In this document: in pieces, positions 28,445 to 40,073 of the stretch
Numbering within the stretch: position 1 is the first letter of the stretch
Layout: every line of letters begins with the position of its first letter
Assembly: GCA_030068145.1 (NCBI GenBank)
Contig: JAPJBO010000851.1
Span: 1-64,000, forward strand
Source of the DNA: Diplonema papillatum
Taxonomy: Eukaryota; Euglenozoa; Diplonemea; Diplonemida; Diplonemidae
Direction: 5' to 3'
Length of the DNA: 64,000 nucleotides
Notes under the pieces: generated by a model
What the model saw: only the letters and a program-made list of their open reading frames with translations
Databases searched by the model: none
What the model was told of the DNA's origin: nothing
Translations under genes and position numbers: made by a program

Positions 28445-31400
28445 TGCGCAGCGTCGACGGACTGACGGGACTGCCCGCATTATCGGCTTTTGCTCCTCTG
28501 CGGAGTTCACTTCGCAGATTGTCACCCGTGAAAAGAGCGGCTTGTTCCTCTGCGGAGTGTACTCCGCCGATTGTCACCGATATAGAAGACGAGTCTAGCG
28601 AGTCGCAGCACCCAGTTTTTAGTTTGATTGCTCATGCGCGTGCGCGCTTGTGGCGCGGACGGATTTGCCTGAGCGTAGCATGGTGGCCCTCGGCGGCTCG
28701 AGCTGCGCCTGACACACCAGACTCGCACTGCTGCCCTGTCCGCAGGTACTCAGGTTCCGCGCTGCAGGTGTCGCCTTGGTGTGCCCCTGGCTGAGAGGAC
28801 CGAACCCACGGAGCAGATAGGACAACGGTGCTATTCAAGCACGTTCTTGCAATCCCCGGACACCGCCGCCTTGCGCACCCATGCAGCCTCCTCCGCTAAA
28901 AAAAAGAACGAGCATCTCTCTTGCATCCAACAATAAGCAGCTCGCCCAGACCACCGCAGCTGCTCCATCAAGCAATCCCAAGGGCGCCCGAAGGCAGGGC
29001 AACACCCGGCTACAAACCCCACTGCTCAGTCATCCCGCAACGGCCAGCGGGATCCCTCACGCAATGCTGGGGGTTTCGTGCCCTGTTGATGTGATCGGGC
29101 AGAGCTTCGTGGGGGCTAAAGTGGGCCAGTCGCAGACGAACTCGCTGTGCACTGCTCAGGGTACTGGCGGATGGCGCAGCCTCAGTGTGCTCAAAGCTGG
29201 GATCGACACTGCACACACGTCACGGCGAAGTAAGCACCGGGTGGCCCCTCCGAATATTTTGTGTTCTCCACCATTTGAAATCCACCAGTGCACGCACCCG
29301 CGGCGTTGCATGGGGTGAAGCGCCTCCCGTTACCCTTAGTTAAGGCGGACGGTCAAACCAGTCATCGACGGACCCCCCACCCCTTCCCCCTTGTGAATTC
29401 AAAATCCGAGCTTCTTTGTCCCCCCGCCCCCACGTGTTCTGTTTTGACCGGTTCGCCAGCCGCGGCTGTGCTTTGTACTCAAAACGCCCCCGCCCACCCG
29501 ACCCCCTCCATTTAGTGCGACACGCTTTATGGCAAGCCCGGATGGACCCCTCTTTGGTGGACGCACTTGATTTGTCAGATCGTGGATGGTTGCGTGTGTA
29601 GCGCACCTCCCCGTATCACCTCGCGCGATCATGCAGACACATGTTGCCTCGAATTCACTGCGTGCATCCCCTCGGTCCACAATCCCGTCGTGTCGGCAGC
29701 GCAGCTGCCACACCCGCAACCCTCTGATGGGAAAACGGCCAACTCCTGCGGTGGGCCTCACCATCCAGCCACATTTTCTTTTTCGATTAGCACCTGCATA
29801 AGCTTTTGTAGGAAGTATCCGAGGAGCCCGCCAGGTGCAAAAAATGAGGAACTGCGCTGCAGCCCGCACAACAACTCACACTCTAAAACCCCAGGTGAAT
29901 CCGAGTTTAGTGTCCGGGTGCAAGCGTTCAACAACGAAAAGCGCAACAAACGCGTTCCATCTGCTGTAACGTAGCACGGAGTGTGCATAGTGCGTTGCTC
30001 AGGGTAGTCGAAGGCCTGACAATCCCACTAATGCAACAAAATTACAACAAAAGACGAAGAGCGCAACAAACTCGTTCCATCTGCTGTAACGTAGCACGGA
30101 GTGTGCATAGTACGTTGCTCAGGGTAGTCGAAGGCCTGACAATCACACCAATGCAACACAATTACAACAAAAGACGAAGAGCAACTTGTACGATGCGTGC
30201 TGGTTCTCCCTCTTCCCACCTCCGTCGAAAAGTTTTGCACCGGGCGGCCCTTCCGAGTAATTTTTGCTCACGCCAGCGGCGCCTTCAGCACGCCGGGGTT
30301 TACGCCGAGCCTCTTGTTTAGATATTGTCTAGCTGCCCCCAACCGCTTTGCTTGCCTCTCCCCGACTCCACTTCATCCCTCCCCCCTCGGTCCCTCTTCT
30401 CACACCGTTGGTTATCGATCGATGAACGCGGAGCTACACCACACTCACACACGCACGCAGATACATGCTGCAACCAGCAGCACATACGAATGAGGCAGCA
30501 GTTCCGAACAGCGCGTGGGTCACCCCGAGCACCGGCAGGAGCTTGCGTTGTGACGTGAGAATGTTGACAGCTTGGGCTATACCCCGTGTCAGGGCCCATC
30601 TTGAATTCAACACACACTCAGACTCACACAGAACACACACATAATTCCCACTCCGCAATACCAGGTTGCTTTCCGACGGCGGATGACAACTTCGGTTGGT
30701 GATGTGGTGAACTTCATGCAATCGACGACCCACGCGTCCCAAATACTACTAAATACAGCCACTAACCACAAAACAAGAGCCCGAGTCGGTCCCACACCGG
30801 CATCGGGCATGTGATCGCAATCAGCAAGAAAAAAACAAGTGTGCAGAGCCTACAGCCCGAGTCAGGAGGTCGTGGCTGGCGAAAGAAACGCGTTCGCACG
30901 CTCATCTGCTGCACGTGATTGGTTGCGTGTTTCGGTTCCAAAAAGAGTTTGTCGGTGGTCCGAAAAAGGGGTTTGACGACGATGGGTGTGTAGGACGTAG
31001 TTAGACCCTGACACCCGTAGTCAAGTCCGGTGCCAAGCATAGAGCGGGGAGGACAACAGTGTTTGTTTTCACCCCCGTCCTCCAAAGAAAACGAAAACAA
31101 AGAAAACAAGAACGAAAGTCGAGAAAAAAAGCCCACCCCATTCAAAAAAAGCACGCCGTCACGGGCAACCGACTGAGCGAAGGGTCGCCGGAAGCACAAA
31201 AGTAAACAAAAGGTCGAAGAACACCAATCTGCACGCCATCCGGGATCGTCAGAAACACAGACACGACGCAGAAAAAAGGCAGCGACGCAGGGAGCGCGAC
31301 TCCCACGCCAACGGGAGAAGCCATTTCCATCCTCCTTTGCGTGACTGCTGCGATGTCTGTTCTCCACGGATACTGCAGGACGGTAGAATTATTTTAGCGC

Positions 31401-32200
31401 CGCCTGTCCTGCCTTACTAGAACCGGCCTACTTAGAACCAGGACCCTTTGGATCTCAAGCTCGTTTCCTATCTGGGTGCACTGCTCTTGCATTGCACTGG
31501 AAATCCTTCTCCGGACCTCAGATCCGGTTTATCCACTAGGGCACCCGTCATCTGCGGGACTCATTTTGTTTGCAAACAGCATGCGGCAGACTTCCACGGA
31601 GTTGCTGCTCCCCCCTGCATTGTCTGAGTGCAGATGAGACCGGCGCGGTGTTTTCCCCCTCGAGGACTCACATCGCTATTCTTTGTGCAGACACTCAGGC
31701 TCGGCTTGATGTGTCCGTGCCCAAACACGGTGCAGATAGGACACGGTGTTGAACACGTACCATAATCAAGTCTTGCATCCGGTCCCCCATCCCTGCTTCG
31801 ACGCCCTTCGTCTCGGTTTGTTTTGTTTTGAACAGTATTTACCAGTTGTCCTGTCTTTTTTTCCTTCTTTCCGATCTTTTCTTTTTGTTTCTCTTCGCAC
31901 CATCTCGGGGCCTCTCAGCTAGCTTCTGCCTTGTTTTCATTTTGTTAGCCTTCGCTTCTTCCCTGCTGTGTGTGATTCGAGAGAAATGGAAACAAACACC
32001 GCAAGTTGGGAGACCCCCAAGAGGTTTGCAGCAGAGGAAAAAAACTCGAGACACCACTTGTTTCGCGTTCACCAGATATCCTGCCACACGAATCAGTTCG
32101 ACAGTTGAATTCTGGACACCGACGTCGGGATAAAGATTCTTCACTTCGCCACGCAAATCCAACTATAGATTAGGAAACTCGATGTCATCATAGACAAAAT
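28445..32200. other. 3.7-kb intergenic region; no gene recognised
   Basis: Only repeats are evident: a tandem pair at 29938-30182, a block at 31209-31265 shared with 46906-46965, and similar phrases at 28740-28850 and 31680-31790 (GTGCAGATAGGACA). A 201-codon minus frame (30762-31367) shows no family and is rich in Phe/Leu from A-rich sequence. I do not call it. Confidence 0.5.
29938..30182. repeat. Two tandem 121-bp repeats
   Basis: The unit (CGTTCCATCTGCTGTAACG, then GTTGCTCAGGGTAGTCGAAG, then ACAACAAAAGACGAAGAGC) occurs twice in tandem with few differences. Its middle part also occurs alone at about 51037-51095. Confidence 0.85.
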
Positions 32201-35200
32201 GTCACGCTGTCGTAGTTTTCTATTGGCTCTCTGACCACGCTGCTTTCAGAATGTTCTCTACTCGCACTGTCTGTCGTTTTCTGCTTTAGCCCATGTAGAT
32301 GATGAAAACATTCACAGACCTGGTCGGAAGACAATATGTCACCCTGTCGAGTTTTCTATTGGCTCTCTGACTACACTGTGGTGGAAAATGCTCTTGCTCG
32401 CACCGTTTGTCGTTCTGTCGTTTTCTGCTTTGCCTGTGTAGATGATGAAAACATTTCACAGACTTGGTCGGAAGACATAAATGTTCTTTACTCGCACTGT
32501 CTGTCGTTTTCTGCTTTGCCTGTGTAGATGATGAAAACATTTCACAGACCTGGTCGGAAGACATACTGTCACCCTGTCGAGTTTTCTATTGGCTCTCTGA
32601 CTACACTGTCTGCGAAATGTTCTTTACTCGCACTGTCTGTCGTTCTATCGTTTTCTGCTTTGCCTGTGTAGATGATGAAAACATATCACAGACCTGGTCG
32701 GAAGACATACTGTCACCCTGTCGAGTTTTCTATTGGCTCTCTGACTACACTGTCTGCGAAATGTTCTTTACTCGCACTGTCTGTCGTTTTCTGCTTTGCC
32801 TGTGTAGATGATGAAAACATTTCACAGACCTGGTCGGAAGACAACATGTCACCCTGTCGAGTTTTCTATTGGCTCTCTGACGACACTGTCTGTAAGATGC
32901 TCTTGCTCGCACCGTTTGGCGTTCTGTCGTTTTCTGCTTTGCCTGTGTAGATGATGAAAACATTTCACAGACCTGGTCGGAAGACATACTGTCACCCTGT
33001 CGAGTTTTCTATTGGCTCTCTGACGACACTGTCTGTAAGATGCTTGCTCGCACCGTTTGGCGTTCTGTCGTTTTCTGCTTTGCCTCTGTAGATGATGAAA
33101 ACATTTCACAGACCTGGTCGGAAGACATACTGTCACCCTGTCGAGTTTTCTATTGGCTCTCTGACAACACTGTCTGTAAGATGCTCTTGCTCGCACCGTT
33201 TGGCGTTCTGTCGTTTTCTGCTTTGCCTCTGTAGATGATGAAAACATTTCACAGACCTGGTCGGAAGACATACTGTCACCCTGTCGAGTTTTCTATTGGC
33301 TCTCTGACGACACTGTCTGTAAGATGCTTGCTCGCACCGTTTGGCGTTCTGTCGTTTTCTGCTTTGCCTCTGTAGATGATGAAAACATTTCACAGACCTG
33401 GTCGGAAGACATACTGTCACCCTGTCGAGTTTTCTATTGGCTCTCTGACTACACTGTCTGCGAAATGTTCTTTACTCGCACTGTCTGTCGTTTTCTGCTT
33501 TGCCTGTGTAGATGATGAAAACATTTCACAGACCTGGTCGGAAGACAACATGTCACCCTGTCGAGTTTTCTATTGGCTCTCTGACAACACTGTCTGTAAG
33601 ATGCTCTTGCTCGCACCGTTTGGCGTTCTGTCGTTTTCTGCTTTGCCTCTGTAGATGATGAAAACATTTCACAGACCTGGTCGGAAGACATACTGTCACC
33701 CTGTCGAGTTTTCTATTGGCTCTCTGACGACACTGTCTGTAAGATGCTTGCTCGCACCGTTTGGCGTTCTGTCGTTTTCTGCTTTGCCTCTGTAGATGAT
33801 GAAAACATTTCACAGACCTGGTCGGAAGACATACTGTCACCCTGTCGAGTTTTCTATTGGCTCTCTGACGACACTGTCTGTAAGATGCTTGCTCGCACCG
33901 TTTGGCGTTCTGTCGTTTTCTGCTTTGCCTGTGTAGATGATGAAAACATTTCACAGACCTGGTCGGAAGACAACATGTCACCCTGTCGAGTTTTCTATTG
34001 GCTCTCTGACGACACTGTCTGTAAGATGCTCTTGCTCGCACCGTTTGGCGTTCTGTCGTTTTCTGCTTTGCCTGTGTAGATGATGAAAACATTTCACAGA
34101 CCTGGTCGGAAGACATACTGTCACCCTGTCGAGTTTTCTATTGGCTCTCTGACTACACTGTCTGCGAAATGTTCTTTACTCGCACTGTCTGTCGTTCTAT
34201 CGTTTTCTGCTTTGCCTGTGTAGATGATGAAAACATATCACAGACCTGGTCGGAAGACAAAATGTCACCCTGTCGAGTTTTCTATTGGCTCTCTGACTAT
34301 CTGCAAAATGCTCTTGCTCGCACCGTTTGTCGTTCTGTCGTGTTCTGCTTTGCCTGTGTAGATGATGAAAACATTTCACAGACCTGGTCGGAAGACATCC
34401 TGTCACCCTGTCGAGTTTTCTATTGGCTCTCCGACCACGCTGCTTGCAGAATGTTCTGTCGTTCTGTCGTTTTCTGCGATGCCCGTGTAGATGATGAAAA
34501 CATTTCACAGACCTGGTCGGAAGACATACTGTCACCCTGTCGAGTTTTCTATTGGCTCTCTGACTACACTGTCTGCGAAAACTTCTTTACTCGCACTGTC
34601 TGTCGTTTTCTGCTTTGCCTGTGTAGATGATGAAAACATTTCACAGACCTGGTCGGAAGACAACATGTCACCCTGTCGAGTTTTCTATTGGCTCTCTGAC
34701 GACACTGTCTGTAAGCTGCTCTTGCTCGCACCGTTTGGCGTTCTGTCGTTTTCTGCTTTGCCTGTGTAGATGATGAAAACATGTCACAGACCTGGTCGGA
34801 AGACATCCTGCCACCCTGTCGAGTTTTCTATTGGCTCTCCGACCACGCTGCTTGCAGAATGTTCTGTCGTTCTGTCGTTTTCTGCTTTGCCCGTGTAGAT
34901 GATGAAAACATTTCACAGACCTGGTCGGAAGACATACTGTCACCCTGTCGAGTTTTCTATTGGCTCTCTGAATACACTGTCTGCGAAATGTTCTACGCAC
35001 TGTCTGTTCTGTCGGTTTCTGCTTTCCCTGTGTAGATGATGAAAACATTTCACAGACCTAGTCGGAAGACAACATGTCACCCTGTCGAGTTTTCTATTGG
35101 CTCTCTGACTACACTGTCTGCAAAATGCTTTAGCTATACTTCAACGCTCTTGCTCGCACCGTTGGTCGTTCTGTCGTTTGCTGCTTTGCCTGTGTAGATG

Positions 35201-35395
35201 ATGAAAACATTTCACAGACCTGGTCGGAAGACATAATGTCACCCTGTCGAGTTTTCTATTGGCTCTCTGACTACACTGTCTGCGAAATGTTCTACGCACT
35301 GTCTGTTCTGTCGGTTTCTGCTTTCCCTGTGTAGATGATGAAAACATTTCACAGACCTGGTCGGAAGACAACATGTCACTCTGTCGGGTTTCTCT
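32200..35395. repeat. Satellite A: about 23 tandem units of about 141 bp
   Basis: Each unit contains GATGATGAAAACATTTCACA, CTGGTCGGAAGACA, CACCCTGTCGAGTTTTCTAT and TCGTTTTCTGCTTTGCC. Starts of the first block are spaced mostly 130-144 bp apart, with one 87-bp and one 165-bp unit. Subtypes differ in a short variable segment (ACTACACTGTCTGCGAAATG versus ACGACACTGTCTGTAAGATG). Local reading frames encode a conserved peptide (WSEDILSPCRVFYWLSD) but stop at TAG at the unit joints. This looks like a satellite, not a repeat protein. Confidence 0.92.
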
Positions 35396-35411
35396 GACTG
35401 TCCATCTTGCA

Positions 35412-37350
35412 GCAAGTCCCGCTCTATGTACTGGAGCTTCGAAACCTACAGCCGCGTGATGACAACCTTAAGTTACAATACCTGATCTCTCAGTCGGACT
35501 CTACATGACGACACTAGCTTAAGTCGTCCTGACCTCTGAATTCTGGCCAAAGCAAGACCCGCCTTATGTACTGGAGCTTCGAAACCTACAGCCAGCGTGA
35601 TGACAACCTTAAGTTACAATACCTGATCTCTCAGTCGGACTCTACATGACGACACTAGCTTAAGTCGTCCTGACCTCTGAATTCTGGCCAATACTGTTGA
35701 AGCAAGACCCGCCTTAGGTACTGGAGCTTCGAAACCTACAGCCAGCGTGATGACAACCTTAAGTTACAATACCTGATCTCTCAGTCGGACTCTACATGAC
35801 GACACTAGCTTAAGTCGTCCTGACCTCTGAATTCTGGCCAATACTGTTGAAGCAAGACCCGCCTTATGTACTGGAGCTTCGAAACCTACAGCCAGCGTGA
35901 TGACAACCTTAAGTTACAATACCTGATCTCTCAGTCGGACTCTACATGACGACACTAGCTTAAGTCGTCCTGACCTCTGAATTCTGGCCAATACTGTTGA
36001 AGCAAGACCCGCCTTATGTACTGGAACTTCGACACCTACAGCCAGCGTGATGACAACCTTAAGTTACAATACCTGATCTCTCAGTCGGACTCTACATGAC
36101 GACACTAGCTTAAGTCGTCCTGACCTCTGAATTCTGGCCAATACTGTTGGAGCAAGACCCGCCTTATGTACTGGAGCTTCGAAACCTACAGCCAGCGTGA
36201 TGACAACCTTAAGTTACAATACCTGATCTCTCAGTCGGACTCTACATGACGACACTAGCTTAAGTCGTCCTGACCTCTGAATTCTGGCCAATACTGTTGA
36301 AGCAAGACCCGCCTTATGTACTGGAGCTTCGACACCTACAGCCAGCGTGATGACAACCTTAAGTTACAATACCTGATCTCTCAGTCGGACTCTACATGAC
36401 GACACTAGCTTAAGTCGTCCTGACCTCTGAATTCTGGCCAATACTGTTGAAGCAAGACCCGCCTTATGTACTGGAGCTTCGACACCTACAGCCAGCGTGA
36501 TGACAACCTTAAGTTACAATACCTGATCTCTCAGTCGGACTCTACATGACGACACTAGCTTAAGTCGTCCTGACCTCTGAATTCTGGCCAATACTGTTGA
36601 AGCAAGACCCGCCTTATGTACTGGAGCTTCGACACCTACAGCCAGCGTGATGACAACCTTAAGTTACAATACCTGATCTCTCAGTCGGACTCTACATGAC
36701 GACACTAGCTTAAGTCGTCCTGACCTCTGAATTCTGGCCAATACTGTTGAAGCAAGACCCGCCTTATGTACTGGAGCTTCGACACCTACAGCCAGCGTGA
36801 TGACAACCTTAAGTTACAATACCTGATCTCTCAGTCGGACTCTACATGACGACACTAGCTTAAGTCGTCCTGACCTCTGAATTCTGGCCAATACTGTTGA
36901 AGCAAGACCCGCCTTATGTACTGGAGCTTCGACACCTACAGCCAGCGTGATGACAACCTTAAGTTACAATACCTGATCTCTCAGTCGGACTCTACATGAC
37001 GACACTAGCTTAAGTCGTCCTGACCTCTGAATTCTGGCCAATACTGTTGAAGCAAGACCCGCCTTATGTACTGGAGCTTCGAAACCTACAGCCAGCGTGA
37101 TGACAACCTTAAGTTACAATACCTGATCTCTCAGTCGGACTCTACATGACGACACTAGCTTAAGTCGTCCTGACCTCTGAATTCTGGCCAATACTGTTGA
37201 AGCAAGACCCGCCTTATGTACTGGAGCTTCGAAACCTACAGCCAGCGTGATGACAACCTTAAGTTACAATACCTGATCTCTCAGTCGGACTCTACATGAC
37301 GACACTAGCTTAAGTCGTCCTGACCTCTGAATTCTGGCCAATACTGTTGC
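35412..37350. repeat. Satellite B: 13 tandem units of 150 bp
   Basis: Units begin GCAAGACCCGCCTTATGTAC. After two slightly shorter first units the period is exactly 150 bp, with near identity. The main variant is GAAACC versus GACACC: the GACACC type occupies five consecutive central units (36302-36902 starts) plus the one at 36002, and the outer units are GAAACC. The sequence is unrelated to satellite A, which it directly abuts. The last unit breaks into single-copy sequence at about 37350. Confidence 0.95.
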
Positions 37351-37769
37351 AGCAAAGCTGCTCCATCTACTGAAACTTGACAACCTGAATCCGTCGCGAT
37401 TCAGAAGAGATGCCAATTGGTATGACGAGTGATGCAGCAGACGACTACACGCTGCGTGTTGTGCCTCAGCTCGAAGTATGTAGACCGCCTGTGTTGCTGA
37501 GTTTTCGCCGATCTAAAAAAAAATGACCCCTCCCTTCCCGGCGTGCGGGGGTGTCATTTGTCTGCAGTACATGCCTGCTGGGTGGAAATGGCCAAGTTCC
37601 CTGGTCGTTTGAAACTCAAAAATGCTAACAATTTCCGGCGACCGCGGACTGCACCAACGAGGAATCCAGCTAGCACGACATCGTTGCCCCAAAAATGTAA
37701 CCCGAGGCCTCAGCAACACACGGTTAGGAGAAAAGGAAAGGAACCCACAAAAACAACAAAGAGAACAAA

Positions 37770-38219
37770 ATGGCAGCCCTCACCGACGAGCAGATCAAGG
37801 AGGCGTTCAACCTGTTCGACGCCGATGGTTCCGGTGCGATTGACGCTGAGGAGATGGCCCTGGCGATGAAGGGTCTCGGCTTCGGAGACCAGCCGCGGGA
37901 GGAGATCGAGAAGATGATCCGCAGCATCGACACCGACGCCAACGGCCTGATCGAGTACCCGGAGTTCGAGAAGATGATGAAGGCGAAGATGGCGCAGAAG
38001 GACTCGCCGGAAGAAATCTTCAAGGCCTTCCAACTCTTCGACATGGACAAGACGGGCAAGATCTCATTCGCCAACCTGAAGGAGGTCGCCAAGCTGCTGG
38101 GAGAGAACCCGGGTGACGACGTTCTCCAGGAGATGATCGCTGAGGCCGACGAGGACAGAGACGGCGAGATCTCATTCGACGAGTTCAAGAACGTCATGAT
38201 CCAGATGAAGGGTAAATAG
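37770..38219 (+). CDS. Centrin (caltractin)
   Basis: An intronless 149-residue EF-hand protein starting at an ATG in a good context (ACAAAATGG). Four EF loops lie at residues 17-28 ([12 protein letters not shown]), 54-65 ([12 protein letters not shown]), 91-102 ([12 protein letters not shown]) and 127-138 ([12 protein letters not shown]). Loop 3 ends in Asn, not Glu, so it is probably a weak calcium site. The phrase [20 protein letters not shown] separates centrin from calmodulin, which is almost the same length. The usual 15-20-residue N-terminal extension of centrin is absent. Centrins work in basal bodies, centrosomes or spindle poles. The A-rich leader before the start (AACAAAGAGAAC) fits a highly expressed gene. 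Confidence 0.9.
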   Translation: MAALTDEQIKEAFNLFDADGSGAIDAEEMALAMKGLGFGDQPREEIEKMIRSIDTDANGLIEYPEFEKMMKAKMAQKDSPEEIFKAFQLFDMDKTGKISFANLKEVAKLLGENPGDDVLQEMIAEADEDRDGEISFDEFKNVMIQMKGK

Positions 38220-40073
38220 ACACGGGGCCTCACCCCCCGAGAAGAAGAAAATTAGGGAGGGTCCGGCGCCACGTGCTGCCGATCTCCGTTCTTTTTTTTA
38301 CCAGCTCGTAGACGACCCTTCAGCAAAACCAAAGTCAGTTGTTTTTTTTTCTCCTTCTTCGCTTCTCGATTTTTTCTTTTTTGCCGGTGTTGTTCTTGAG
38401 CGCTTTCTATTTTTTCTTCTCTTTCCGCATTTTTTTGTGGTCTTTTCTTTTTTGGGTTGGAGAAAGAGGCAGCCGAGCTGCAAGACGCGTTTCACCGGAA
38501 TCGGTGTTCAACGAATAGGGTGTAGCTGAGGCTTGTACTTTGTGGTATTTTTTGAAGAAGGAAGAGGCGTCTCGGCTCCTCTAGACTCTCTCAAGCACGG
38601 CAAGGTCGACCGTTGAACCATTGCTATGCCTAAAGTTGCAAACGCTCGTGCTCGTTCTCTTCTCTCGCACCCCCACCACCACCCTTGGCTCCGGATACAG
38701 CACTTCATTTTTATTTTCCTTTTTTGGCTCTTTCCTCGCCTTCGAAAGTGGTCCCGTCGGCCACACAAGAAAAAAAAGGAGCGCCTCTTGGACGGGTAGC
38801 ATTTTCTTCAAAAAGTACGTACCTGTCATTAGCACCAAGAGGAAAGAGAAAAAAAGAGCAACCCGGGGAGGGGTCGGAGCGGGGAGGGATTGGGAGGTGG
38901 CGGGAGTGCCGAGACGAAAGCGCAGGAACGAAAACGGGATCAATGTGTTCTGTCTTCGTTTTCGCTCCTTCTCTGGCCCCTCCTCCCTCCGCCCCTTCCC
39001 AGCTCCTTCGAACCCCTTTTTGCCCACCCACCCCCCCCCCCCCATCCTTCTCTCGTTGCATCTCCTTCTTTCAACGCGCGGTAGAAGACAAGGTTTTGAA
39101 CCCGTAGCCTCGCCCACCGGAAAGTCTTTGTCCTCGGACGGCCCCCCTGGGGCTACCGTTAGGCAGCAGTTCAATTTCCCATCACGCGAAGCGGCCACCG
39201 CTTCTCTCTTCCGTGGGCTCGCTTTGTTATCTCCCGTGTGGCCACGTTTGTTGGCCGTCGCGTTGAAGAAGTGATGCGCTTCGACGCCTGTGAAGTCCCC
39301 CATCTCCCCCCCCCGCACGCCCTTTTTCTTTCCTGCATGTTTTCGTCTTTTTTTCTTTGGTTCCACGATTGTAGCCCTTTTCTTTTTTCATTCGAACAGC
39401 CCAACCCCCTCCCCCTTTTTTGTTTCGTTTACGTTTGCCTGCCCTTTCTTCGGGAAGAAGACATAACCCGACCGCAGCTGCGGCTGCAAAGAGGCAACGG
39501 CGTCGAAGCCTGCGCAGTATCCGCCGCAAGCGCAGCACACCTGGAAACCGCGTCGCCCTCCACATCATCCGGTCTACCCAGCATCATCTCCATCACGTCA
39601 ATCAGAATCCCTCAATCATTCCCATGCCCAGAACCCCATCAGTCAGCTTCATACCAGCAACAACAAGCCAACCGCCCCCCGCACAGCTCTCCGGATTCGA
39701 ACCCTAATTCCTCGTTACAGTCACGGCAGTCCACGGCACTACTGTCAAAAGCTGGTAGGGCAGAAGCTCTTGCACAGCTATCTCTCGTTGACCTGTTTCA
39801 TCCCACACCGCTGCTATCGCTAGCGTCCTGAGTCAACCCGGGGTATCCCCCCAACCCCCATGATACGTATTAGCTTTGAAGAACGTATTGAAGAAGAGAC
39901 TCTCAATTCCCGGGTTCTCAAGCGAACTTTAACTCTTGACGTTCGCTTGAGCGATCTTCGCCGGAAGCAAAAAAAACAGCACAACCCACGCGTGCACGAA
40001 GAGACAAACCCCCCAGCTGCGCAGGATGGTGGGTAACCGGACCGGGTGGGTCGGCGGGCTACTTTGATGCCGA
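38220..40073. other. Intergenic, centrin to RING-FYVE gene
   Basis: T-rich and CT-rich sequence (38290-38450, 38940-39080, 39300-39420) with no recognised gene. At 39909-39960, CCCGGGTTCTCAAGCGAACT is followed by an inverted GTTCGCTTGAG. This is a solo copy of the inverted end of the element at 49241-50437. Confidence 0.5.

Noticed and set aside
30762-31367. 201-codon minus-strand gene
   Set aside because: Phe/Leu/Ser-rich translation of A-rich sequence, no family, and part of it is a dispersed repeat.
32464-35035. Repeat peptide WSEDILSPCRVFYWLSD as a multi-copy gene family
   Set aside because: TAG stops occur at the unit joints and frames drift between units; better explained as a satellite.
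32200-37350. CRISPR array
   Set aside because: Units are 141-150 bp with no short repeat/spacer alternation, and the genome is eukaryotic.
37770-38219. Calmodulin
   Set aside because: Length fits, but the third EF-hand region ([20 protein letters not shown]) is diagnostic of centrin.
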